Source: Streptomyces sp. NBC_01262
Lineage (GTDB): Bacteria; Actinomycetota; Actinomycetes; Streptomycetales; Streptomycetaceae
Direction of reading: 5' to 3'
Length of the DNA stretch: 64,000 nucleotides
Assembly (NCBI RefSeq): GCF_036226365.1
Contig: NZ_CP108462.1
Coordinates: 5,206,501-5,270,500, forward strand
The notes under the pieces were generated by a model that saw only the letters and a list, made by a program, of their open reading frames with translations, did not search any database and was not told the origin of the DNA. Shown here piece after piece: positions 15,400 through 23,758 of this stretch. Position 1 is the first letter of the stretch. Every line of letters begins with the position of its first letter. The translations under genes and the position numbers were made by a program.

Positions 15400-16242
15400 A
15401 TGAACCGCTCAGAGCTGGCGGATTTCCTCCGGGTCCGCCGTGAGGCCCTGCAACCCGAGGATCTGGGGCTGCCGCGCGGTCCCCGGCGGCGGGCCCACGG
15501 TCTGCGCCGCGAGGAAGTCGCGGAGATGTCCGGCATGTCCACCGACTACTACGCCCGCCTGGAGCGGGGAAGCGGCCCGCTGCCGTCCGAGCAGATGGTC
15601 GCCGCGCTCGCTCGCGGGCTGCGGCTGTCGCTGGCCGAACGCGACCATCTGTTCACGCTGGCCGGGCATGCCGCACCCCGGCGTGCTCTTCGCAGTGACC
15701 ACGTCGGTCCGGGGCTCATGCGCATCCTCGACCGGATGCAGGACACCCCGGCGCAGATCATGGGCAGCCTCGGCGAGACCCTCGTCCAGACGAAACCGGC
15801 CGTGGCGCTGCTCGGCGAACAGACCCACTACACCGGCCTGGCCAGGAGCAATGTCTACCGCTGGTTCACCGACCCCTCGTCGAGGCTGATCTACCCCGTG
15901 GCCGACCACCCGTCCCACGGGCGGATCTACACGGCCCAGCTACGGCAGGTGGCGGCCCGGCAGGGCCCCCGCTCACCGGCCGCGGCGCTCGCGAACCGGC
16001 TGCTCGGGGAGAGCGAGGAGTTCGCCGCCATCTGGAACGACCACCAGGTCGGGCTGACGTACGCCGAGGAGAAGCGCTTCGTCCACCCCGAGATCGGAGA
16101 GCTCACGCTCCACTGCCAGTTCCTCCTCGACCCCGACCAGGAGCATTGCCTGCTGGTCTTCACGGCGACGCCCGGCACGGACAGCTACGACCGGCTGCAA
16201 CTGCTGACGGTCGTCGGAGACCAGCAGCTCACCGCTCCCTGA
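15400..16242 (+). CDS. XRE family regulator with MmyB-like ligand domain
   Basis: 280 residues. The N-terminal helix-turn-helix (about residues 5-80) contains RRRAHGLRREEVAEMSGMST and YYARLERG. The C-terminal part is the MmyB-type PAS-like ligand-binding domain, with conserved ALLGEQTHYTGLARSNVYRW and HPEIGELTLHCQFL. Structures of this domain bind fatty-acid-like ligands, and such proteins usually sit divergent to SDR genes, as here. The last 14 bases overlap the convergent LysR gene. Confidence 0.92.
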   Translation: MNRSELADFLRVRREALQPEDLGLPRGPRRRAHGLRREEVAEMSGMSTDYYARLERGSGPLPSEQMVAALARGLRLSLAERDHLFTLAGHAAPRRALRSDHVGPGLMRILDRMQDTPAQIMGSLGETLVQTKPAVALLGEQTHYTGLARSNVYRWFTDPSSRLIYPVADHPSHGRIYTAQLRQVAARQGPRSPAAALANRLLGESEEFAAIWNDHQVGLTYAEEKRFVHPEIGELTLHCQFLLDPDQEHCLLVFTATPGTDSYDRLQLLTVVGDQQLTAP

Positions 16243-17128
16243 TCGTCGCGGCGGCGCGCCGCAGCTCGGTGAGCACCGTCACGACGGCTCGGCGCGCTGT
16301 GCGCTCGGGGCGGTGGAGTACGTCGATGCGGCGGCCGGCGTGCACTCCGGAGAGCGGCCTGAGGACGACCGCGGGGTGCGGGCGGGCGGTCCAGCGGGGC
16401 ATGAGGGCGAGCCCGCCGCCGGCGGCGACGACCTCGGCGACGACGGCGAACTCGTTGACGCGGTGGACGATGTCGAGGCGGCGGTTCGCGGCCGCGGCGA
16501 TGGCGTCGATGGTGGCCATCAGGGGGAAGCCGTCGTGGACGCAGATCCAGGGGTGGTCGGCGACATCGTGCGGGAGGAGGTGCCGTTTGGCGGCGAGGGG
16601 GTGGCCGGCGGGCATGGCGACGTCGAGCGGCTCGCGCAGCAGCGTGGTGACGGACACGGTCCGCGGCCACGCGGGGGCGTGGTCGAGGCGGTGGGCGAGG
16701 ACCAGGTCGTAGTCACGGGTGAGCCGTGGGAAGCGGTCCTGGGCGACGTCCTCGTCGGCCAGGGCGAGCCGGGGGCTGCCGGGGGCGGAGAACGCTGACA
16801 GCAGGAGCGGGGCGAACGCGGCGGCCGCGCTGTTGAAGGCGGCCAGGGTGACGACGCCGTCGGGCCGGCCGACGAAGTCGTCGACGGTGTGCCGGGCCCG
16901 GGCCAGGGCGGTCTCCACGTCGATCGCCGCGCCCGCCAGGGCCTGCCCGGCGGGGGTGAGCACGAGCCGCCGCCCGTCGCGTTCGGTGAGCGGGACGTGG
17001 ATCGAGCGCTGGAGCAGCCGCAACTGCTGGGAGATCGCCGAGGGCGTCACGAGCAGTGCCTCGGCGACCGCGGTGACGCTGCCCAGCTCGCCGAGCTCGC
17101 GCAGGATCCGTAGCTGCCGTTCGTCCAT
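16229..17128 (-). CDS. LysR family transcriptional regulator
   Basis: 299 residues. The N-terminal winged helix-turn-helix (residues 1-60) reads LRILRELGELGSVTAVAEAL and TPSAISQQLRLLQ. A two-lobed substrate-binding-like effector domain follows. It is divergent from an EamA transporter gene, a classic LysR arrangement, and an inverted repeat with T-N-A character sits between them at 17137-17151. It probably activates the transporter when an amino acid or metabolite is present. Confidence 0.93.
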   Translation of the reverse strand: MDERQLRILRELGELGSVTAVAEALLVTPSAISQQLRLLQRSIHVPLTERDGRRLVLTPAGQALAGAAIDVETALARARHTVDDFVGRPDGVVTLAAFNSAAAAFAPLLLSAFSAPGSPRLALADEDVAQDRFPRLTRDYDLVLAHRLDHAPAWPRTVSVTTLLREPLDVAMPAGHPLAAKRHLLPHDVADHPWICVHDGFPLMATIDAIAAAANRRLDIVHRVNEFAVVAEVVAAGGGLALMPRWTARPHPAVVLRPLSGVHAGRRIDVLHRPERTARRAVVTVLTELRRAAATIRER

Positions 17129-17136
17129 GATCCGAG

Positions 17137-17151
17137 TGTAGGAGAACTACA
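17137..17151. promoter_or_regulatory. Candidate LysR-type operator
   Basis: TGTAG-GAGAA-CTACA is a perfect 5-base inverted repeat lying 9 bases upstream of the LysR start and about 60 bases upstream of the transporter start. A dyad of T-N(x)-A type in the divergent region is the expected LysR binding site. Confidence 0.5.
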
Positions 17152-17209
17152 AGGTCGCTTGAGAAGTTCGTACTGGGCTTCATCGTTGCCGACCGGCACC
17201 GTAGGGGCT

Positions 17210-18139
17210 GTGCCTCATACCCGCCGTACCGACCTGGTACTTCTGCTTGTCGCGATCGTCTGGGGTTCCAGCTACCTCGCGGCGAAGACGGCCACCGACG
17301 CCCTCCCGGTCCTGGTGGTCCTGTTCGCGCGGTACGCGATATCCGCGCTCGTCTGTCTCGTGCTCATATGCCGTTCCTTCAGCTCCTTCAGCCGTGACGA
17401 GGTCCGCGCCGGCGCCGTACTGGGGGTCACCCAGGCAGCCGTCCTCCTGCTGGAGACGTACGGTGTCGCGCACACCAGCGCCGCCAACGCGGGCCTGATC
17501 ATCAGCCTGACCATCGTGCTCACCCCGCTGCTGGACCGGGCGAGCGGGCGCGGCGGGCTGCCGCCGAGGTTCTTCGCCGCCGCCGCTGTGTGCGTGCTGG
17601 CCGTCGGGCTGCTCATGGCCGGCAACGGGCTGCACGCCCCACGGACCGGCGACCTGCTGATGCTGGCCGCGGCAGTGGTGCGGGCGGGGCATGTCGCGCT
17701 CGTCGGACGGCTCACGACGGGGGCGGGCCGCGAAGTGCGTCCACTGCACCTGACGGCCGTCCAGACGGTCGTCGGCTCGGCGCTGTTCGCGGTGCCCGTC
17801 GCGGGCGATCTGCCGGCGCTGGCCCACGCCGGCGCCACGACATGGACCGAGCTGGTCTACCTCGCCCTGTTCTGCAGCGTCTTCGCCTTCCTTGCCCAGA
17901 CCTGGGCCGTCCAGCGCAGCTCCGCCAGCCGGGCCAGCCTGCTCCTCGGTACGGAACCGGTCTGGGCCGTCGCCGTCGGCGTCTGCCTCGGCGGCGAACG
18001 GCTCACCGTCCTCGCCGCGCTCGGCGCGGGGCTGATGGTCGCGGGTACGTACTGGGGCCAGAGCGTCGAACGGGCCCACCGGGACGCTCTCATGGCACTC
18101 TCATCCCACCCTTACGCCGCACTCACAGCCCGCCCCTAG
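17210..18139 (+). CDS. EamA/DMT family transporter
   Basis: About 309 residues with ten hydrophobic helices, in two repeated EamA halves (VLLLVAIVWGSSYLAAKTAT in the first; FCSVFAFLAQTWAVQRSSAS in the second). Drug/metabolite transporters of this class export amino acids, nucleosides or drugs. The start is uncertain: GTG at 17210 gives MPHTRRTDLVLL, the typical beginning, although AGGGG is only 2 bases upstream; TTG codons at 17186 and 17159 are alternatives. It pairs with the divergent LysR gene. Confidence 0.88.
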   Translation: MPHTRRTDLVLLLVAIVWGSSYLAAKTATDALPVLVVLFARYAISALVCLVLICRSFSSFSRDEVRAGAVLGVTQAAVLLLETYGVAHTSAANAGLIISLTIVLTPLLDRASGRGGLPPRFFAAAAVCVLAVGLLMAGNGLHAPRTGDLLMLAAAVVRAGHVALVGRLTTGAGREVRPLHLTAVQTVVGSALFAVPVAGDLPALAHAGATTWTELVYLALFCSVFAFLAQTWAVQRSSASRASLLLGTEPVWAVAVGVCLGGERLTVLAALGAGLMVAGTYWGQSVERAHRDALMALSSHPYAALTARP

Positions 18140-18142
18140 CGT
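18137..18142 (+). promoter_or_regulatory. -10 element for a probable leaderless sulfotransferase mRNA
   Basis: TAGCGT lies 7 bases before the ATG at 18150, with TTACGC about 20 bases further upstream as a weak -35. No Shine-Dalgarno sequence is present. This spacing places transcription start at or next to the ATG, the pattern of leaderless Streptomyces transcripts. Confidence 0.45.
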
Positions 18143-18149
18143 CCCGGGC

Positions 18150-19304
18150 ATGTCCAGTGAACGAATCCCCCTCGCGCCGGGCACCCGGCTGCTGCACGTC
18201 GGGCCGTACAAAACGGGAACGACCGCACTGCAAGGGGCTTTTCACAGAGCGCGGACGGAGCTGGCGGCGCACGGCGTGCTGTACGCGTGGAAGGGACGCC
18301 AGGCGAAGGAGCCGGCTGTCGCGGTGACCGGTGCGGATCCTCCGGCCGCGCCTTGGCAGGAGCTGTGCGAGGAGGTCGCCGGGGCCGGCGACGGCCGGGT
18401 GATGATCAGCAGCGAGTTCTTCTCCAACGCCGACGCGCGGGCGGCGCGGACGGTGGTGGAGGGGCTCACCGGCGGAGACGTACACGTCGTGGTGACCCTG
18501 CGGCCGCTGCTGAAGATCCTCCCGTCGCACTGGCAGCAGGACGTCAAGCACGGGCGGTGCGACTCCTACGAGGACTGGCTCGCCGGTCTGCTGCGCCTCT
18601 CCCCGGACCAGGAGTGCCCGACGCCCGAGTTCTGGCACCGGCACCGGCACGACGTGCTGCTGGAGCGCTGGGCCGACGCGGTGGGGCGGGACAACCTCAC
18701 CGTCGTCGTGGTCGACGACGCCGAACCGGACAGGCTGTTCCGGACCTTCGAGGGGCTGCTCGACCTCCCTGAGGGACTGCTCGTGCCGGAGGACGACGGC
18801 GTCAACCGCTCCCTCACCCTGAGCCAGGCCGAACTGCTTCTGCAGCTCAACCGCAGGCTCGCCGAGAGCCCCTGGAAGAGTTATCCGCGCCGCACGATGG
18901 TGCGCGAGGAAGTGGTCCCCCACATGCAGGCCTACCGGCCGCGGCCCGGCGAACCGCGGATCACCACTCCCGCCTGGGCCGAGGAGGCGGCGGCCGCGGT
19001 GGCCGAGGAGATGGTCGCCCGCATGGCGAAGCTCGGCGTGAGGATCATCGGCGACCTGGCCGCACTCACCCCGCCCCCCGCCGGCACGGCCGAGACCGCC
19101 GCGCCCGAGTTCATCCCCACCGCCGCGGCCGTGGAAGCCGTCCTGGGCGGGATCGCCGCGGGATCCGCCGCCACGCGGGCCCGGCAGGCGCGGCTGGCCA
19201 GCGCCATCGAGGACGCGTCGATCCACAAGGTCGCCACCAAGGACCTGCTGCGCGTCGTCGGCCGGCGCGGCTTCCGCCGCCTGCGCCGGACGTTCGACAG
19301 CTGA
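18150..19304 (+). CDS. Sulfotransferase-like protein
   Basis: 384 residues. The N-terminal GPYKTGTTALQ (18-28) matches the 5'-phosphosulfate loop of PAPS-dependent sulfotransferases (K/RxGTT). VVVTLRPLLKILPSHWQQ resembles the 3'-phosphate-binding strand-helix with the RP(x)xxxxSxW pattern. The enzyme would transfer sulfate from PAPS to a hydroxyl group of a carbohydrate or small molecule; substrate unknown. The last ~110 residues are helical and Ala/Arg-rich and match nothing I know. A strong bidirectional terminator follows. Confidence 0.75.
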   Translation: MSSERIPLAPGTRLLHVGPYKTGTTALQGAFHRARTELAAHGVLYAWKGRQAKEPAVAVTGADPPAAPWQELCEEVAGAGDGRVMISSEFFSNADARAARTVVEGLTGGDVHVVVTLRPLLKILPSHWQQDVKHGRCDSYEDWLAGLLRLSPDQECPTPEFWHRHRHDVLLERWADAVGRDNLTVVVVDDAEPDRLFRTFEGLLDLPEGLLVPEDDGVNRSLTLSQAELLLQLNRRLAESPWKSYPRRTMVREEVVPHMQAYRPRPGEPRITTPAWAEEAAAAVAEEMVARMAKLGVRIIGDLAALTPPPAGTAETAAPEFIPTAAAVEAVLGGIAAGSAATRARQARLASAIEDASIHKVATKDLLRVVGRRGFRRLRRTFDS

Positions 19305-19306
19305 GC

Positions 19307-19346
19307 GTGTGTGCTGCGGGGCTCCGCCGAGCCCCGCAGCACACAC
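19307..19346. terminator. Bidirectional terminator, 18-bp perfect stem
   Basis: An 18-base arm beginning GTGTGTGCTGCGGGGC (19307-19324) pairs perfectly with 19329-19346 around a CGCC loop. It lies between the convergent sulfotransferase and beta-propeller-like genes and can serve both. Confidence 0.85.
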
Positions 19347-19370
19347 ATGCCGGACGCCGGACGCCGGATG

Positions 19371-20309
19371 TCAGATGGAGACGGCGACCGCGTTGAACGT
19401 CGTGTCCGGCAACTGCGGGCTGGTGAAGCGCGCGTTGACCAGGTAGAGCCGGTCGCCCCAGCGGGCGGCGGTGGTCGGGACGTCGAAGCGGGAATCGGTG
19501 ATGGTGCGGCTCAGGGTGGCCGAGAGGGCCTGGGCGTCGAGGTCGAACACGCTGATGAGGTTCAGCCGGTTCTGTACGACGTACAGGGTGCGGCCGATGC
19601 GGAACAGACCGTCGCCGTTGGCGACGTCGGCCGCGCCGGTCAGGGCGATCTCGGTGGCCTGGCCGGTCTCGACGTCGACGTTGTAGAGCTTGCCCGGTGT
19701 GCTGCTGACGACGATCAGGTTGCGGCCGTCGGGGGCGCCGACGATGCCGTTGGCGTTGTTCACGTTGGGGGTCTGCACCCAGTCGCCGGTGAGAGGCAGG
19801 GCGCGGATCTCGTCGCCCTCGCAGCCGCGGGGGACGCCGTAGAGCACGCTGTCGCGCGAGTCGGTGAACCAGGCGCGGTCGCCGAGCAGAATGACGTCGT
19901 TGATGAAGTGGCCGGTCGGGTCGGTCAGTTGGTAGGTGGTGACCAACTCGCCGGTGCGCGAGTCGACGACCCGCGCGACACCCGTGCTGCCGGCGATGTA
20001 GAGCAGGCCGTCATGGTCCAGCTTCAGCCCGACGGACACCAGGCCGGTGGCGCCCGGGTAGAGGATGCCACCCTCGCCGGTGCGCAGGTCGGTGCGGTAG
20101 ATGGCGCCGTTCGCGCGCGATCCCATGTAGGCGTACGGCTTCGCGCCGATGGTTATCCCCTCGGGGAGGAAACCGTCGGGGAGCGGGAACTCCGTCGGCC
20201 AGGCGGTGGCGGCGTTCGCCGTGCCGACGGGGGTCGCTAACGCGAGCGCCGCCACGGCCGCGCCGCCGAGCAGGGCGCGGCGGGACGGGTGGGGGTGGTT
20301 CCGGGTCAT
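19371..20309 (-). CDS. Tat-exported SMP-30/beta-propeller-like protein
   Basis: 312 residues. The N-terminus MTRNHPHPSRRALLGGAAVA has the twin-arginine pair at 10-11, then a hydrophobic run and an Ala-x-Ala cleavage site (GTANAAT). The mature part repeats strands such as GLLYIAGSTGVARVVDSRTG, the SMP-30/gluconolactonase-type six-bladed propeller pattern. Homologues are often labelled superoxide dismutase in databases, which the sequence does not support: no metal-superoxide motif is seen. GGAGG lies 8 bases before ATG 20309. Function unknown; extracellular lactonase or binding role possible. Confidence 0.8.
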   Translation of the reverse strand: MTRNHPHPSRRALLGGAAVAALALATPVGTANAATAWPTEFPLPDGFLPEGITIGAKPYAYMGSRANGAIYRTDLRTGEGGILYPGATGLVSVGLKLDHDGLLYIAGSTGVARVVDSRTGELVTTYQLTDPTGHFINDVILLGDRAWFTDSRDSVLYGVPRGCEGDEIRALPLTGDWVQTPNVNNANGIVGAPDGRNLIVVSSTPGKLYNVDVETGQATEIALTGAADVANGDGLFRIGRTLYVVQNRLNLISVFDLDAQALSATLSRTITDSRFDVPTTAARWGDRLYLVNARFTSPQLPDTTFNAVAVSI

Positions 20310-20369
20310 GGTTCGGGGCCTCCGTGAACAGTGGGGTGGAGCTCTGCGGACGCAAGCGCTCAACGCGCG

Positions 20370-22040
20370 TCAGTATGCCGTCGTCTGCGTCAGCAGGTAG
20401 TCCTTCAGGAAGGCGTACTTGGCGTCGCTGTCGGCCGCCGGGAGGGTGGCGAAGTGGTCGCCGAGTTCCATGGCGATCGGCTTTGACGTGCGCAGGGCGG
20501 GCCAGACGGGCAGGGAGCGGCCGTTGGGGTTGCCGGTGGCCACGAAGTTCGCGACGTAGGAGGACGTGGTGTCGGCGATCGCGTAGTCCTGCTCGGTCCA
20601 GGGGCGGTCGGTGCCGTAGAGGTTGCCGAACAGGTAGTACTTCTCCGCGCCGTGGTAGGCGCCCGCGCCGTTGGCGGGCTCGATCGGGTTGGTGGTGTCG
20701 GTGCCGGGAGGGGCGTGGGTCCACCAGTAGTTGTAGATGGGGCTGCGGTTCCCGGCGGTGTTGCGGAACTGGGTGCCCCACAGGAAGGTGGAGACGCGTT
20801 CCTCGTCGCGCGCGTAGTTGTTGTACTGCGCGGCCGCCTCCGTGTCGGTGGCCGCCGGGTAGAGCGCCAGGAACCGCGCCGCGCGGTCGCCGAAGGTGGT
20901 CGTGGCGTACGCCTGGTACTGGGCGACCGTCATCGCGAGGGTGACCGAGGCGCCGTTCTCGTCCTTGTTGTTGCCGGTGAGGACCGGCACGTCGGCCTCG
21001 GTCCGGGACTCCATGGCGCCGGTGTAGGTGGTCGGCAGTACGTAGCCGTCGAGGACGTTGCCGAAGCTGGTGCCGGCGGCCGGGGCGCCCTGGGCGTAGA
21101 CCTTGGCGACGATCTCGTCCGCGGTGAGCGCCCGCAGCTCGGCCGTCGAGGAGGCGCCCATGTACGCGGCGAAGGCGGTGCCGTTCGCCTCGGCGGCGGC
21201 CAGTGTCGAGTAGCCGCCCGCCACATGGCCGAGCGCCGGGTCCTTGGTGTACTGCACGCCGGCCGCCAGCAGGGCCCGGTGGTACAGGCCCCGGGCGAGC
21301 CGGGAGATCATCGAGATGTTGACGAACGACGAGCCGTGCGACCAGCCGGCGATGGTCACCCGGTCCGGGTCGCCGCCGAACGCGGCGATGTTGCGCCGGA
21401 TCCACTTGAGCACCGCCACCGTGTCCAGCACACCCCAGTTGCCGGAGCCGCCGTGCCCGCCCTCCGCGCTCAGCCCGGGGTGGGCGAGGTTGCCGAAGGC
21501 GCCGACGCGGTGGTTGTAGGTGACGACGACCGCGCCCTTGGCGGCCAGGTTGGCGCCGTCGTAGACCGGCTGCGAGGCCCACATGGCGGAGTTGCGGCCG
21601 CCGTAGATCCACACGAACACCGGGCGGCGCTCCCTCGAACCGGCCGCACCCGTCCAGATGTTGAGGTTCAGGCAGTCCTCGCTCAGCGGCGGCACCTTCT
21701 CGGCGGCGATCCCGGTGACCGGCTGCGGGCAGGCCGCGCCCCAGGTGTCCGCCGCGCGCACGCCCTTCCATGACGGCGCGGGCTGCGGCGCCCGCCAGCG
21801 GTTCGGCCCGGCGGTGGAGGCCGCGTAGGGGATGCCCTTGTAGACCGTGATGCCGTCGAGCGCCGCCGGTACGCCGGTCACCAGGCCGGAGGCCGTACGC
21901 ACCGGCTTGCCGGCGCTGCTTCTGGCAGCGGCCGAAGCCGGGGCGGCCTCCAGGCCGCCGCCGACCAGTGCCGTACCGACCGCGGCACCGGCGGCGCGGC
22001 CGAGAAAGCCGCGGCGGCCGGTCGTGTTGCGCGAACTCAT
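20370..22040 (-). CDS. Secreted type-B carboxylesterase
   Basis: 556 residues. A Tat signal (MSSRNTTGRRGFLGRAAGAA) ends near ASAAARS. The type-B fold is clear: TVYKGIPYAAS, EDCLNLNIWT and NWGVLDTVAVLKWIRRNIAA followed by FGGDPDRVTI. The nucleophile elbow is GWSHG with Ser234, instead of the usual GESAG. The oxyanion segment is IYGGRN instead of HGGG. The acid NNKDENGA and His in GAYHGAEKYYLFG are normal. GGAGA precedes ATG 22040. It hydrolyses an extracellular ester; the altered motifs suggest unusual specificity or reduced activity. Confidence 0.88.
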   Translation of the reverse strand: MSSRNTTGRRGFLGRAAGAAVGTALVGGGLEAAPASAAARSSAGKPVRTASGLVTGVPAALDGITVYKGIPYAASTAGPNRWRAPQPAPSWKGVRAADTWGAACPQPVTGIAAEKVPPLSEDCLNLNIWTGAAGSRERRPVFVWIYGGRNSAMWASQPVYDGANLAAKGAVVVTYNHRVGAFGNLAHPGLSAEGGHGGSGNWGVLDTVAVLKWIRRNIAAFGGDPDRVTIAGWSHGSSFVNISMISRLARGLYHRALLAAGVQYTKDPALGHVAGGYSTLAAAEANGTAFAAYMGASSTAELRALTADEIVAKVYAQGAPAAGTSFGNVLDGYVLPTTYTGAMESRTEADVPVLTGNNKDENGASVTLAMTVAQYQAYATTTFGDRAARFLALYPAATDTEAAAQYNNYARDEERVSTFLWGTQFRNTAGNRSPIYNYWWTHAPPGTDTTNPIEPANGAGAYHGAEKYYLFGNLYGTDRPWTEQDYAIADTTSSYVANFVATGNPNGRSLPVWPALRTSKPIAMELGDHFATLPAADSDAKYAFLKDYLLTQTTAY

Positions 22041-22181
22041 GGGGTCTCCCGTCGAGAGCGGAACGAGTCGCCTCATGCTGTGCCGGGCCGCCGCGGGCGT
22101 GAAGACACATCGCTGTAACTCACAGCTTTTGACGTGGAAACTTAGATTGCACACCCGTACGGCTCGGCCGCAGGACAGGCC

Positions 22182-23663
22182 CTACGTGCGCTTCCACTGC
22201 TGGTTGGTGCGCTTGTTGCAGGTCCACAGCTGCACCGACGACCCGTTCGCGGTGGCCGCCCGGTTCACGTCCAGGCACAGCCCCGACTGGGTGGCGGTCA
22301 GGGTGCCGTCGGAGTGCAGCGTCCACTGCTGGGCGGACTGACCGCCGCAGGTCTGGATCTGCACCTTCGTCCCGGCGGTGGAGGCGTTGCCCGCCGTGCC
22401 CAGGCACCGCGTCCCGAAGACGGTCACCGTGCCGCTCGCGGTCAGCGTCCACTGCTGGTTGGACTTGCCGCTGCAGTCCCAGATCTGCAGGGCCGTGCCC
22501 GAGGTCTGCGTCGCGTTGGGCACATCCAGGCAGCGGCCCGACCCGGTGCCGCGCAGCGGTCCGGCGCCGGTGGTCAGAGCGGTGACGATGCCGTCGTACG
22601 CGGGCTTCCTGGCCAGGTTCGCGTCGTAGGGCAGCGCCGCGCCCTGGCCGGAGAAGACCGAGGGTATCCAGGAGTACTTGTCGGTGTAGTCCCATACGGT
22701 GACGCCGACGCAGCGAGAGACGGCGACGCAGGCGCTGACCACAGACCGGTAGTCGGTGGCCTGCTGGGCGTCCTTGGCGGCGGTGCGCGGCAGGGTCATG
22801 CGGATGTCCAGCTCGGTGAGCGCCACGTCGACGCCCAGATCGGCGAAGCGCTGCATGTTCTGCTGGAGGGTGGCGGGCACCTGGCCGGTGATGAGGTGGG
22901 CCTGCATGCCGACGCCGTCGACCGGGACGCCCTGCGAGACGAGCGACTTGACCAGGTTGTACAGGGCGTCGCTCTTCGCGCCGGTGCCCTCGACGCTGTA
23001 GTCGTTGATGTACAGCTTGGCGGCCGGGTCGGCGGCGTGCGCGGTGCGCAGGGCGTCCGCGATGTAGCCGCTGCCCATCGCGTTGTAGAAGGGGTTCGGG
23101 CGGTACGAACCGTCGTCGTTGAAGGCCTCGTTGACCACGTCCCAGGCGTAGATCCCGCCCTTGTAGTGCTTGACCTCCTGGGTGATGTGGTTCTCCATCG
23201 CCGCCTGCACCTGGGCCTTGGGCAGGGCGGACACCCAGCCGGGGAGCTGGCTGTACCAGACCAGGGTGTGGCCGCGGACGAGCTGGTTGTGGCTCTTGGC
23301 GAAGGCGGTTATTGCGTCGCCCTTGGTGAAGGCGAACTGCCCCTGGGCCGGTTCGGTGGTGTCCCACTTCATGGTGTTGCCGGGGGTGATGGCGCCGAAC
23401 TCGCTGCCGAGGAGGGCGGCGTAGGCGGAGTCCGACAGCTCGGAGTTGTCGGTGGCCGAGCCGAAGTAGAGCTTGCCCTTCGCCTTGGCCAGCTGGTCGA
23501 GCGTCGTCGCGGTGGCGGCGCCGGCGTGCATCACCAGCGGGACCGCCCCCAGGCCGGCGGCCGTCACCGCGGCGAGGACCAGGGCCGCCGCGCGGCGGCG
23601 GGCGCGGCGGCGCCGGTGGGACGACGGCCGGGCGGGCGGCGGCGTGGGGGTGGTGAGTGACAC
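22182..23663 (-). CDS. Endo-1,4-beta-xylanase, GH10 with CBM13/ricin module
   Basis: 493 residues. The Arg-rich N-terminus and hydrophobic segment form a Sec or Tat-like signal, cleaved near HAGAATA. The GH10 domain covers about 52-350, with acid/base Glu179 in WDVVNEAFND and nucleophile Glu284 in ALTELDIRM. A ricin-type beta-trefoil follows (about 362-493), with three repeats holding CLDVPNATQTSGTALQIWDC and QQW motifs. It cleaves xylan backbones outside the cell and binds sugar through the trefoil. GTG at 23663 has AGG upstream. Streptomyces XlnA has the same architecture. Confidence 0.95.
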   Translation of the reverse strand: MSLTTPTPPPARPSSHRRRRARRRAAALVLAAVTAAGLGAVPLVMHAGAATATTLDQLAKAKGKLYFGSATDNSELSDSAYAALLGSEFGAITPGNTMKWDTTEPAQGQFAFTKGDAITAFAKSHNQLVRGHTLVWYSQLPGWVSALPKAQVQAAMENHITQEVKHYKGGIYAWDVVNEAFNDDGSYRPNPFYNAMGSGYIADALRTAHAADPAAKLYINDYSVEGTGAKSDALYNLVKSLVSQGVPVDGVGMQAHLITGQVPATLQQNMQRFADLGVDVALTELDIRMTLPRTAAKDAQQATDYRSVVSACVAVSRCVGVTVWDYTDKYSWIPSVFSGQGAALPYDANLARKPAYDGIVTALTTGAGPLRGTGSGRCLDVPNATQTSGTALQIWDCSGKSNQQWTLTASGTVTVFGTRCLGTAGNASTAGTKVQIQTCGGQSAQQWTLHSDGTLTATQSGLCLDVNRAATANGSSVQLWTCNKRTNQQWKRT

Positions 23664-23758
23664 GGACCTGGTCCTCTCGACCGTACAAAGCTGACGCTCT
23701 GTGTGGTCGCCGGGTCCTCACAAGGTTGCCGTGGGGAGGCCGAATTCTCCGCGGCGGC

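Noticed and set aside
19371..20309. Superoxide dismutase annotation for the beta-propeller-like protein
   Set aside because: Homologues are often given that name, but no metal or superoxide dismutase motif is visible here.
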